DNA of 64,000 nt, from positions 52,775-116,774 of the forward strand of contig CASFCS010000007.1 in NCBI GenBank assembly GCA_949293245.1, written 5' to 3'. Of the stretch, positions 35,043 through 43,055 are shown piece after piece. Position numbers and translations under genes: made by a program. The stretch's first letter is position 1. Each line of letters begins with the position of its first letter. Under the pieces are notes generated by a model. That model saw nothing but the letters and a program-made list of their open reading frames with translations, ran no database searches and was not told where the DNA came from. Source of the stretch: an uncultured bacterium. GTDB taxonomy: Bacteria; Bacillota; Clostridia; Oscillospirales; Oscillospiraceae.

Positions 35043-35179
35043 CCGTCAAAAGGGAGTAGTCGCAAGTCCCTCCTTCAACATCACGGCCACCGGCCTGGGG
35101 GAGGGCGCCGGCAACGGTGACAAGACTTTTGAGTATGTGCTTCGCAGCAGGCGGAGTGTATACTCAAAAGTCTTTTTTT
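35043..35179 (+). promoter_or_regulatory. yybP-ykoY manganese riboswitch with terminator
   Basis: The two conserved metal-binding loops are visible: AAAAGGGAGTAGTCGC near 35048 and TCAACATCACGGCCACCGG near 35075, then GGTGACAAGAC at 35117. The closing strand AAGACTTTTGAGTAT (35122-35136) pairs with 35160-35174 to make a terminator ending in TTTTTTTG. In this class Mn2+ binding prevents terminator formation and turns expression on. It controls the P-type ATPase gene 66 nt further on. Confidence 0.9.
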
Positions 35180-35244
35180 GTTGTCAGGCTGTGCATTTGC
35201 GGCAGCTCTCAGGGACAAGATACGATAGAAAAGGAGTGTGCATC

Positions 35245-37872
35245 ATGGGAAAAACCTATTTTGACCGCACCCCCCAGGAGACCCTGCACGAGGTGGACTC
35301 CGCCCGCACAGGCCTCACCGCGCAGCAAGCCAAAGAGCGGCTGGAGCGCTTCGGCCCCAACGCCCTGGCGGAGGGCAAGAAGAAGTCGGTGCCCCAGGTG
35401 TTTCTGGAGCAGTTCAAGGACCTGCTGGTCATCATCCTCCTGGCGGCGGCGGCCATCTCCATGGCCACCGGAGAGGTGGAGAGCACCATCGTCATCGTGG
35501 CGGTGCTCATCCTCAACGCCGTGCTGGGGACGGTGCAGCATTTCAAGGCGGAGAAGTCCCTGGAGAGCCTGAAGGCCATGTCCGCCCCCACGGCCAAGGT
35601 CATCCGGGACGGCTCCCGCACGGCGGTGCCCTCCCCCCAGGTGGTGCCGGGGGACATCGTGGAGCTGGAGGCCGGGGACATGGTGGTGGCCGACGGCCGC
35701 ATCCTGGAGAACTACTCCCTGAAGGTCAACGAGTCCTCCCTCACCGGCGAGAGCGAGGGGGTGGAGAAGACCGACGCCACCCTGCCCCAGGGGGACCTGG
35801 CCCTGGGTGACCGGAAGAACCTGGTGTACTCCGGCTCCCTGGTGACCTATGGCCGGGCGGTGGTGGTGGTGACCGCCACGGGGATGGACACCGAGATCGG
35901 CAAGGTGGCCGCCCTGATGAACCAGACCCAGCAGCGCAAGACCCCCCTTCAGATCAGTCTGGACAACTTCTCCCAGAAGCTGGCCATCATCATCATGGTC
36001 ATCTGTGCCGGGGTATTTGCCCTGAACCTGTACCACCAGGGCCTGCCCGTCACCCGGGACGGGGTCCTCAGCGCCATGATGTTCGCCGTGGCCCTGGCGG
36101 TGGCCGCCATCCCCGAGGCCCTCAGCTCCATCGTCACCATTGTCCAGGCCATGGGCACCCAGAAGATGGCCCGGCAGAACGCCATCATCAAGGAGCTCAA
36201 GGCGGTGGAGACCCTGGGGGCGGTGTCGGTGATCTGCTCGGACAAGACGGGCACCCTCACCCAGAACAAGATGACCCCCCAGAAGCTGTACGCCGACGGC
36301 ACCCTGGTGAACGCCCAGGACCTGGACCTGACCAACGGGGTGCAGCGGCTGCTGCTCAAGGCGGCATTGCTGGCCAGTGACGCCACCACCGATAAGGAGA
36401 GCGGCACCGAGATCGGCGACCCCACGGAGGTGGCCCTGGTGATGCTGGGGGACCGGCTGGACGTGGACGAGGTCCTCTACCGGGAGCAGTACCCCCGGGT
36501 GGGGGAGCTGGCCTTTGACTCCGACCGGAAGCTTATGTCCACTCTCCACCAGTTCGAGGGAGTGGCCACCATGTACACCAAGGGGGCCATCGACGTGCTG
36601 CTGGAGCGGGCCAGCTATCTCATGACCAGCCAGGGGAAGGTGGAGATGACCGAGCAGCGCCGGGAGGAGATCGCCCAGGTGAACCTGGAGCTCTCCCAAC
36701 AGGGCCTGCGGGTGCTGGCCTTCGCCACCCGGGAGCTGGAGAGCATCCACCCCCTCACCCCGGAGGACGAGCGGGACTTCACCTTCATCGGCCTGGTGGC
36801 CATGATCGACCCGCCCCGGCCCGAGGCGGTCCAGGCTGTGGCCGACGCCAAGCGGGGGGGCATCCGCACGGTGATGATCACCGGGGACCACAAGATCACC
36901 GCCACCGCCATCGCCCGGCAGCTGGGCATCTTCCAGGACGGGGACGAGGCCCTGTCCGGCGTGGAGCTGGACGCCATGAGCGACCAGGAGCTGGACGAGA
37001 GGCTGGAGCGGGTGTCGGTGTACGCCCGGGTGTCCCCCGAGAACAAGATCCGCATCGTCTCCGCCTGGCAGCGCAAGGGCAAGGTGGTGTCCATGACCGG
37101 CGACGGCGTCAATGACGCCCCCGCCCTGAAGGCCGCCGACATCGGCGTGGCCATGGGCATCACCGGCACCGAGGTGTCCAAGGACGCCGCCTCCATGATC
37201 CTCACCGACGACAACTTCGCCACCATCGTCAAGGCGGTGGTCAACGGCCGGGGGGTATACACCAACATCAAAAACGCCATCGGCTTCCTGCTCTCGGGCA
37301 ACATGGCGGGTATTTTGTGCGTGCTGTTCACCTCCCTGGCCAACCTGCCCATGCCCTTTGCCGCGGTGCACCTGCTGTTTATCAACCTGCTCACCGACTC
37401 CCTCCCCGCCATCGCCATCGGGGTGGAGCCCGCGGGCCAGGGCCTGCTGGATCAGAAGCCCCGGGACCCCAAGGAGCCCATCCTCACCCGGGATTTCCTG
37501 GTGCGCATCGGGATGTACGGCGCCCTCATCGCCGCGGCCACCATGGCGGCCTTCTTTGTGGGGCTCAATGCCGGGGGCGACGGGCTGGCCATGACCATGG
37601 CCTTCGCCACCCTCACCCTGGGCCGGCTGTTCCACGGCTTCAACTGCCGGGGCCGGAGCTCCATCGTGAAGCTGGGCCTCACCTCCAACATGGCCTCCCT
37701 GGGGGCCTTTGCCCTGGGGGTGGTGCTGCTGGGGGCGGTGCTCCTGGTGCCCGGGCTCAACGGCCTGTTCCAGGTGACCCTCCCCTCCGCGGGCCAGTTC
37801 GGTCTCATTGCCCTGCTGGCCTTCCTGCCCACCTTGGTCATCCAGCTCTACAAGCTCCTGCGGGGCAGGTAA
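35245..37872 (+). CDS. P-type cation ATPase under Mn riboswitch control
   Basis: An 875-residue P2-type ATPase of the Ca/Mn (PMR1/YoaB-like) group. Order: N-terminal helix bundle, M1-M2, actuator domain with LTGES (about residue 167), M4 with IPEAL (about 289), phosphorylation motif DKTGTLT (Asp333), MTGDGVNDAPALKAADIG (about 616), six C-terminal membrane segments. The riboswitch suggests Mn2+ export when manganese is high, as for lactococcal YoaB; Ca2+ transport is also possible. AAGGAG lies 8 nt before the ATG. Confidence 0.93.
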   Translation: MGKTYFDRTPQETLHEVDSARTGLTAQQAKERLERFGPNALAEGKKKSVPQVFLEQFKDLLVIILLAAAAISMATGEVESTIVIVAVLILNAVLGTVQHFKAEKSLESLKAMSAPTAKVIRDGSRTAVPSPQVVPGDIVELEAGDMVVADGRILENYSLKVNESSLTGESEGVEKTDATLPQGDLALGDRKNLVYSGSLVTYGRAVVVVTATGMDTEIGKVAALMNQTQQRKTPLQISLDNFSQKLAIIIMVICAGVFALNLYHQGLPVTRDGVLSAMMFAVALAVAAIPEALSSIVTIVQAMGTQKMARQNAIIKELKAVETLGAVSVICSDKTGTLTQNKMTPQKLYADGTLVNAQDLDLTNGVQRLLLKAALLASDATTDKESGTEIGDPTEVALVMLGDRLDVDEVLYREQYPRVGELAFDSDRKLMSTLHQFEGVATMYTKGAIDVLLERASYLMTSQGKVEMTEQRREEIAQVNLELSQQGLRVLAFATRELESIHPLTPEDERDFTFIGLVAMIDPPRPEAVQAVADAKRGGIRTVMITGDHKITATAIARQLGIFQDGDEALSGVELDAMSDQELDERLERVSVYARVSPENKIRIVSAWQRKGKVVSMTGDGVNDAPALKAADIGVAMGITGTEVSKDAASMILTDDNFATIVKAVVNGRGVYTNIKNAIGFLLSGNMAGILCVLFTSLANLPMPFAAVHLLFINLLTDSLPAIAIGVEPAGQGLLDQKPRDPKEPILTRDFLVRIGMYGALIAAATMAAFFVGLNAGGDGLAMTMAFATLTLGRLFHGFNCRGRSSIVKLGLTSNMASLGAFALGVVLLGAVLLVPGLNGLFQVTLPSAGQFGLIALLAFLPTLVIQLYKLLRGR

Positions 37873-37921
37873 TCACAGCAAAAGGGTCTGTCGCAACATG
37901 CACAGGCTGCACAAAAACCCC

Positions 37922-37977
37922 GTCATTCCGAGAAAAACGGCCGCCCGGTGGGCGGTCGTTTTTCGTGGGAATCCGTC
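37922..37977 (+). repeat. Hairpin repeat, variant copy with changed outer stem
   Basis: GTCATTCCGAG, an inner hairpin AAAAACGGCCGCCC / GGGCGGTCGTTTTT, then CGTGGGAATCCG. In the other copies the outer stem is ATTGC/GCAAT; here it is ATTCC/GGAAT. The inner stem is T-rich at its 3' side and may serve as terminator for the ATPase gene. Confidence 0.7.
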
Positions 37978-37987
37978 TTCCTTACTG

Positions 37988-38034
37988 GGGATACGGATTG
38001 CCGCGCCAGTGTGCGCACTGGCTCGCAATGACAG
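37988..38034 (-). repeat. Hairpin repeat, inverted copy
   Basis: On the minus strand GTCATTGCGAG, inner hairpin GCCAGTG/CACTGGC, then GCGGCAATCCG. Same family as the copies at 37922, 63159 and 63718, lying head to head with the first. Confidence 0.7.
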
Positions 38035-38094
38035 GTAGGTGCAAAATGTCAATTCTGCAACAGACTTCTCTCACGTCGTATGGCAAATGGCGGT

Positions 38095-39513
38095 TTATTG
38101 GGCGGCGCACAGGTCCACGATGACCTGGGCGAAGATCTTGCAGGAGGTGAGCATGTCGCTCAGCCGGGCCCGCTCGTCGGGGCCGTGGAGGTGGGTGTCA
38201 AACCCGGGCATGCCGCAACCGAAGGCCACGCCCCCGGGGATGTTGTGGACATAGGTCCCCCCGCCGGTGGACAGGCACTCCCCCTTGTTGCCCGAATAGA
38301 GGGTGTAGTCCTCCAGCAGGGTGGAGACAAAGTGGGAGTCCCCGGGCACATGGTGGCCGGGCACCATCTTCCCCTCCCCGGTGACCGCCAGCCCCGCCTT
38401 GGCCAGGGCGGCCTCGAACACCCGGGTGCAGTTGTCCTCATTGGCGCACAGGGGCACCCGGCAGTCCACGTGGGCGGTGACCCCGGTGTCCCCCAGCTCC
38501 ACAATGGCCAGGTTCACCGTGAGGGGGCCGGAGATGGCGTCCTCCTGGGCCACCCCCAGGGCCTTCCCCGCCCAGTCCCCGTGGGGGAAGAGGGCCGCCA
38601 GCCCCTTCACCGCGTGGGTGGAGGGACAGGGGGCCAGGGGCAGCTCCTTCAGGGCGGCGAGAAGGGCGGTGATGGCGTTGACCCCCTCCTCCGGGGTGGA
38701 GGCATGGGCGTTCTTGCCCTGGGCGGCGATCTCCACGCCCCCCTCCACCGTCCGGACCGTGAGGGCGGCGCCGGTGGCCTGGGCGGCGGCGCGGCAGGCC
38801 GCCTGGGCCTCCTCCTCCCCCACGCCTGCCACCACGGCGGCGGCCTCGGGGGGCACCACGTTCACCCGGAAGCCCCCCTTCAGGGAGGTGACCCGGGGCA
38901 AAGCGTCGCTTTTCTCCCAGCTGCCCCCCAGCTGGGGGTGGTAGCGGCCCTTCTCGGTGTTGATCACGGGGAAGCCCGAGTCGGGGGTAAAGGTGCAGGG
39001 GGCGTAGGGATTGCGCTGGAAGTACCAGGCGATGTCCGCCGACCCGCTCTCCTCGTCGGTACCCATAATGAGGCGGACGCTGCGCTCCAGGGGGACCCCC
39101 AGGTCCTTTACCGCCCGCATGGCCAGCATGGCGCACACCACGGGGCCCTTGTCGTCGTCGGTGCCCCGGCCGTAGATGCATCCGTCCACCACCTTGGCCT
39201 GATAGGGCTGGGTGACGGTCCAGCCGCTGCCCGGGCCCACCACGTCCAGGTGGCCCAGGATGTGGAGGAAGGCCTCCCCCTCCCCCAGGTCGGCGGTGCC
39301 CACATAGCCCTGGTGGTTGTGGGCCGTGAGGCCCCACTCCTCCGCCAGCTTCAAGGCCTCCTCCAAAGCGGCGGCGGGGCCGGGCCCGAAGGGGGCGCCG
39401 GGGGCGCTGTCCCCCTTCACGCTGGGGATGGCCACCAGGCGGGAGATGGCCTCCACCAGCTCCTCCTGGCGAGCGTCAAAATATGCCTCGATTTCCTTCT
39501 GATATGGTTTCAT
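38095..39513 (-). CDS. M20 dipeptidase, PepV-like
   Basis: A 472-residue zinc dipeptidase of the Sapep/PepV group. Metal and catalytic residues are visible in ILGHLDVVGPGSGW (His, Asp), GRGTDDDKGP (bridging Asp) and GTDEESGSAD (Glu pair); a large lid domain occupies the middle. The ATG at 39513 follows AGGAG by 8 nt and overlaps the stop of the regulator gene as ATGA, so the dipeptidase is probably made together with, and controlled by, that regulator. Confidence 0.93.
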   Translation of the reverse strand: MKPYQKEIEAYFDARQEELVEAISRLVAIPSVKGDSAPGAPFGPGPAAALEEALKLAEEWGLTAHNHQGYVGTADLGEGEAFLHILGHLDVVGPGSGWTVTQPYQAKVVDGCIYGRGTDDDKGPVVCAMLAMRAVKDLGVPLERSVRLIMGTDEESGSADIAWYFQRNPYAPCTFTPDSGFPVINTEKGRYHPQLGGSWEKSDALPRVTSLKGGFRVNVVPPEAAAVVAGVGEEEAQAACRAAAQATGAALTVRTVEGGVEIAAQGKNAHASTPEEGVNAITALLAALKELPLAPCPSTHAVKGLAALFPHGDWAGKALGVAQEDAISGPLTVNLAIVELGDTGVTAHVDCRVPLCANEDNCTRVFEAALAKAGLAVTGEGKMVPGHHVPGDSHFVSTLLEDYTLYSGNKGECLSTGGGTYVHNIPGGVAFGCGMPGFDTHLHGPDERARLSDMLTSCKIFAQVIVDLCAAQ

Positions 39514-40163
39514 GGCTGCTGCTCCTGTTCCTCGGCGCTGTCCTGGGACAGTTCGCCCAAATATTTGTACACGGTATAGCGGGACACCCCCAGGTGCTGG
39601 GCCACATAGGGCACCGACTTGCGGAAGGAGAAGGCGCTGCTCTGCTCCAGCAGGGCGATGACCTTCATCCGGTCCCCCTTGGTAAAGGCGCTCACCGGCT
39701 TGCCCACGGCGGCCACGCACTGGTCGAAGATCTCGGCCAGCTGCCGGGAGTCCCCCTCCTGCCACAAAGCGGACTGGAGGTCCGCCCGGGCGCTCATCAG
39801 GTCCACCAGGATGCGGTTTGCGAACACCAGGGAGGTGTAGTCAAAGTTGATGCCCAGCGCCAGGTTGTAGTCCTCCCCGATGAGGTGGAGGGTGGAACTC
39901 TTGATCTGCCGGCCGTCGGGGGTGGTGGCGGCCAGGTTCACCTGGTCGGTGGTGTAGCTCTCGCTGTCCAGAGTGCGGTCGGTACCCAGGATATCCTTGG
40001 TGGACCCCACGCTCCGGCCGGAGACATGGCCGTTGTAAATGGACAAAATGGGGTGGGAGGGCACCCCCATGTCGTGGACCAGGGTCTCGCAGCTGGAACC
40101 GAACATCTCCGCGATGCCCCGGGCTGCCCGGTCCAGAAACTCAAAGGCCTCCTCGCGCTTCAT
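39510..40163 (-). CDS. YheO-type PAS and HTH transcriptional regulator
   Basis: 217 residues. The N-terminal two thirds match the YheO-like PAS domain (CETLVHDMGVPSHPILSIYN, YNLALGINFDYTSLV), the C-terminal part is a DNA-binding HTH (SVPYVAQHLGVSRYTVYKYL). Such DauR-like proteins often control amino-acid metabolism genes next to them. Coupled to the PepV-like gene by a 4-nt overlap. GGAGGAGGG precedes the ATG at 40163. Confidence 0.9.
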   Translation of the reverse strand: MKREEAFEFLDRAARGIAEMFGSSCETLVHDMGVPSHPILSIYNGHVSGRSVGSTKDILGTDRTLDSESYTTDQVNLAATTPDGRQIKSSTLHLIGEDYNLALGINFDYTSLVFANRILVDLMSARADLQSALWQEGDSRQLAEIFDQCVAAVGKPVSAFTKGDRMKVIALLEQSSAFSFRKSVPYVAQHLGVSRYTVYKYLGELSQDSAEEQEQQP

Positions 40164-40203
40164 GGCCCTCCTCCTCTCTCCGGCCCCGGGGCCGGTATGG
40201 TTT

Positions 40204-40232
40204 ATTGTATCCTCTTCTCCCCGGGAATGCAA
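40204..40232 (-). promoter_or_regulatory. SigA-type promoter of the regulator-dipeptidase operon
   Basis: On the minus strand TTGCAT (40232-40227), 17-bp spacer and TACAAT (40209-40204). Confidence 0.7.
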
Positions 40233-40248
40233 GGGAAACGGCGGGCGC

Positions 40249-40277
40249 TTGATTTCAGGGATGGGATTGGGTACAAT
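40249..40277 (+). promoter_or_regulatory. SigA-type promoter of the secreted NodB-like protein gene
   Basis: TTGATT (40249-40254), 17-bp spacer and TACAAT (40272-40277), 35 nt before the GTG start and back to back with the regulator promoter. Confidence 0.7.
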
Positions 40278-40312
40278 GGTGTTTGTATCACAAATGCGAA
40301 AGGAGGCCCCCC

Positions 40313-41497
40313 GTGAAAAAGCGCTTCATCAGCGCCGGAGCGGTGCTCGCCCTCACCGCCGCCCTTCTGGCGGGGCTGTGGAGCGGCGCCCTGGCCGCCG
40401 AGACGGTGTACTACACCGCCGTCAACGACAAGATGCTGGACTTCTCTTTGTCCGCCATGCCCGTCACCGTGGGGGGCGTGGTGTACGTGCCCTACACCAC
40501 CTTCGACGCCAACACCACCAAGGTAAGCCTGGGGGTGTTCTGCGTGTACAACAAGGCCAAGAGCACCGTGCTGGTGTACAACCGGCAGCAGACCCTGGTG
40601 TTTGACCTGAGCGCCGGCAACTCCTACGACCCCCAGGGCAACACCTACAGCGCCCGGGCCATCACCCGCAACGCCACGGTGTACCTGCCGGCGGAGACGG
40701 TGTGCTCCTTCTTCGGCCTGGACTACAGCTATCTGCCCAACGAGTACGGGGTTCTCATCCGCATCAAGAGCGACTCGGTGGTACTGTCCGACTCCACCTT
40801 TGTGAGCGCGGCGGGCAGCGCCCTGAGCAGCCAGTACCGGGAGTACCTCCAGCAGACCCAGGCGGCCACTCCGTCTCCCTCCCCGTCCCCCTCCCCCTCG
40901 CCCTCCCCGTCTCCCTCGCCGTCCCCGTCCCCCTCCCCCTCCCAGCCGGTGGAGGAGCAGCCCGGCCTGGGGGTGCGGGTGTATCTGGCCTTCCGGGTGG
41001 GGGAAGGCCAGGCAGTGCAGGACATTCTGGCCCACCTGGCGGCCTGGGATGTATACGGCCTGTTCCTCTTTACCCCGGAGGAGATGGCCGCCCAGGGGGA
41101 GCTGCTGCGGCAGCTCTCCGGCCTGGGCCACACGGTGGGGGTGTGGCTGGAGGATGAGGCCGACCCCGCTGACGCTTTCCTAAGGGCCAACGACAGCCTC
41201 ACCGCCGCCGCCTGGTGCCGCACCGCCATCGCCGCGGGGCCCGCCGCCGGCGGAACCAAGCTGGCCGCCCTGGGGGCGGTGAACTACTCCACGGACATCG
41301 ACGGCACATCGGACGCCTGGTCCACCGCCTACCGGCAGAGCCGGGGCATCCTGCGGGCGGTGGAGCGCGCGGGCTCCTCCGCGGCGGTGCTGCTGGACGC
41401 CACGGACCAGTCCGCCCAGGCCCTCACCACCCTGCTCTCCCAGCTTATGGAGGACGGGTATACCCTCCCCGTGCCGGTGAGCACCGAATTTGCCTGA
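40313..41497 (+). CDS. Secreted protein with a degenerate polysaccharide deacetylase domain
   Basis: 394 residues. A signal peptide (MKKRFISAGAVLALTAALLA, cleavage after GALAA) is followed by a copper-amine-oxidase-N-like beta domain (about 30-170), a linker of about 14 Ser-Pro repeats, and a C-terminal domain laid out like NodB deacetylases. There VYLAFRVGEG stands where LTFDDGP is expected and GHTVGVWLED where the metal-binding HxxxH is expected, so the metal site is lost. A binding rather than hydrolytic role at the cell wall is likely. Start GTG 40313, 6 nt after AGGAGG. Confidence 0.85.
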   Translation: MKKRFISAGAVLALTAALLAGLWSGALAAETVYYTAVNDKMLDFSLSAMPVTVGGVVYVPYTTFDANTTKVSLGVFCVYNKAKSTVLVYNRQQTLVFDLSAGNSYDPQGNTYSARAITRNATVYLPAETVCSFFGLDYSYLPNEYGVLIRIKSDSVVLSDSTFVSAAGSALSSQYREYLQQTQAATPSPSPSPSPSPSPSPSPSPSPSPSQPVEEQPGLGVRVYLAFRVGEGQAVQDILAHLAAWDVYGLFLFTPEEMAAQGELLRQLSGLGHTVGVWLEDEADPADAFLRANDSLTAAAWCRTAIAAGPAAGGTKLAALGAVNYSTDIDGTSDAWSTAYRQSRGILRAVERAGSSAAVLLDATDQSAQALTTLLSQLMEDGYTLPVPVSTEFA

Positions 41498-41526
41498 CCA
41501 TCTGCTTTTATAAGGAGGAATGACCC

Positions 41527-42699
41527 ATGGCTTACCACCGGGAGGTCTATCTGGACAACGGCGCCACATCCTTCCCCAAGGCCGCCGGGGTGGGGGAGGC
41601 CATGGCGCGCTTTATTACCGAGGTGGGGGTGAACGTGGGCCGGGGGGGCTACGCCCGGGCCTATGACGCCGCCGGTAGCGTGCTGGATATCCGGGAGAAG
41701 CTCTGCCGCCTGGCGGGGGCCCCCTCCCCCCGGAATATCATCTTCACCGGCGGGGCCACCGCCGCTTTGAACACCCTGCTCAAGGGGCTCCTCCGGCCGG
41801 GAGACCAGGTGCTCACCACCCCCATGGAGCACAACGCCGTGGCCCGGCCCCTGGAGCAGCTGCGGCGCGCCGGCGTCGCCGTCCGCCGCCTGCCCTGCGA
41901 CAGCCGGGGACAGCTGGACCTGGCCGCGGCGGAGGAGGCCATCGGCCCCCATCTGCGGGCGGTGGTGATGACCCACGCCTCCAACGTCTGCGGCACCATT
42001 TTGCCCATCGCCCGGGTGGGGGCCCTGTGCCGCCGCCACGGGGTGTTTTTCCTGGTGGATGGGGCCCAGAGCGCCGGGGTCCTCCCGCTGCACATGGGGG
42101 AGATGGGCATCGACGGCCTGGCCTTCCCCGCCCACAAGGGGCTGCTGGGCCCCCAGGGCCTGGGGGTCATGGCGGTGACCGACTCCCTGGCCGCCGCCCT
42201 TGATCCCCTCATCGCCGGGGGCACCGGCAGCCTGTCCCACTCCCTGGACATGCCCGGCCAGCTCCCCGACCGGTTCGAGGCGGGGACCCTGAATCTGCCG
42301 GGCATCTTCGGCCTGGGGGCCGCCCTGGACTACCTGGAGGAGCGGGGCATCCCCGCCATCCGTTCCCACGAGGAGAAGGTCACCGGCCACCTGATGGCCC
42401 GCATGGCGGAGCTGGAGGAGGACGGGGTGGCTCTCATCGGCACGGAGCGCGCCGGGGAGCGCACCGCCATCGTCTCCCTGGACTTCCCCGGCCGGGACAA
42501 CGGGGAGGCCGCCGCCTACCTGGCCCGCCGGGGGGTGGCCTGCCGCAGCGGCCTGCACTGCGCCCCCCTGGCCCACGCCGCCCTGGGCACATTCCCCCGG
42601 GGCACCGTGCGTCTGTCCCCCGGCCCCTTCTCCACCTTTGAGGAGATGGACTATGTCCAGGCGGTGGTGATGGAATTTCTGGCCAAATCCCCCCTCTGA
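41527..42699 (+). CDS. Class V aminotransferase, cysteine desulfurase-like
   Basis: A 390-residue PLP enzyme. YLDNGATSFPK, MEHNAVARPLEQL, DGAQSAGVLPL and the PLP lysine in FPAHKGLLGPQG fit the EF2568-type desulfurase-like group; the loop RSGLHCAPLAH holds a Cys where SufS has its catalytic Cys. It may give sulfur for cluster or cofactor synthesis, but suf genes lie 4 kb away. It follows the secreted protein gene after about 30 nt with AAGGAGG. Confidence 0.9.
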   Translation: MAYHREVYLDNGATSFPKAAGVGEAMARFITEVGVNVGRGGYARAYDAAGSVLDIREKLCRLAGAPSPRNIIFTGGATAALNTLLKGLLRPGDQVLTTPMEHNAVARPLEQLRRAGVAVRRLPCDSRGQLDLAAAEEAIGPHLRAVVMTHASNVCGTILPIARVGALCRRHGVFFLVDGAQSAGVLPLHMGEMGIDGLAFPAHKGLLGPQGLGVMAVTDSLAAALDPLIAGGTGSLSHSLDMPGQLPDRFEAGTLNLPGIFGLGAALDYLEERGIPAIRSHEEKVTGHLMARMAELEEDGVALIGTERAGERTAIVSLDFPGRDNGEAAAYLARRGVACRSGLHCAPLAHAALGTFPRGTVRLSPGPFSTFEEMDYVQAVVMEFLAKSPL

Positions 42700-42732
42700 G
42701 CTCCCCTTTTTTCTCCACTTTCCCCGGGGGTG

Positions 42733-42761
42733 TTGACAAATCTCCCCCGGGGTGGTAGGAT
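42733..42761 (+). promoter_or_regulatory. SigA-type promoter of the lysine riboswitch transcript
   Basis: TTGACA (42733-42738), 17-bp spacer and TAGGAT (42756-42761). Confidence 0.75.
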
Positions 42762-42794
42762 ACACAAAACTGAATCACCCGATGTCTGTGACAT

Positions 42795-42957
42795 CATGAT
42801 AGAGGCGCGGCACGCCATCAGTACCAAAGAGGGTACTCGGGCAAGAGTTCTTTGGGAAAGGGGCTGCCGCCGAAGGGGGAGAGGCGTGCCCGCGCCCTCC
42901 CGCCTGGGCCGCGGCAGAATATGCCCCGGACTGTCACCCCGGTGAAGCGCTATCATG
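42795..42957 (+). promoter_or_regulatory. Lysine riboswitch (L box)
   Basis: The P1 stem is CATGATAG (42795-42802) with CTATCATG (42950-42957), 8 perfect pairs. Conserved core parts: AGAGGCGCG after P1, CAGTACC, GGGAAAGGGGCTGCCGCCGA and GGACTGTCACCCCGGTGAAGCGC. The aptamer senses lysine and controls the transporter genes that follow. Confidence 0.93.
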
Positions 42958-43025
42958 GTCTGGAAAGGGGCCTCCTTTTACTTTACCATGATCGCTTTTC
43001 CAAGTGATTCATGGTTTTTTATTTT
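42951..43025 (+). terminator. Expression platform of the lysine riboswitch
   Basis: ACCATGATCGCTT (42985-42997) pairs with AAGTGATTCATGGT (43002-43015) and is followed by TTTTTTATTTTT: an intrinsic terminator. Its 5' arm can instead pair with ATCATGGT (42952-42959), which overlaps the 3' strand of P1. So lysine binding locks P1, frees the terminator arm and switches the operon off. Confidence 0.85.
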
Positions 43026-43055
43026 TCCCCCGAAAAAGAGAAAGGAAGGTCACCC

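Noticed and set aside
35209..37635. 808-codon open frame antisense to the P-type ATPase gene
   Set aside because: Low-complexity Gly/His/Gln-rich product typical of the antisense of a GC-rich gene; the plus-strand ATPase is certain.
40870..40942. Short tandem repeat that might suggest a CRISPR or satellite
   Set aside because: It encodes the Ser-Pro linker of the secreted protein; the unit is a codon pair with no spacers.
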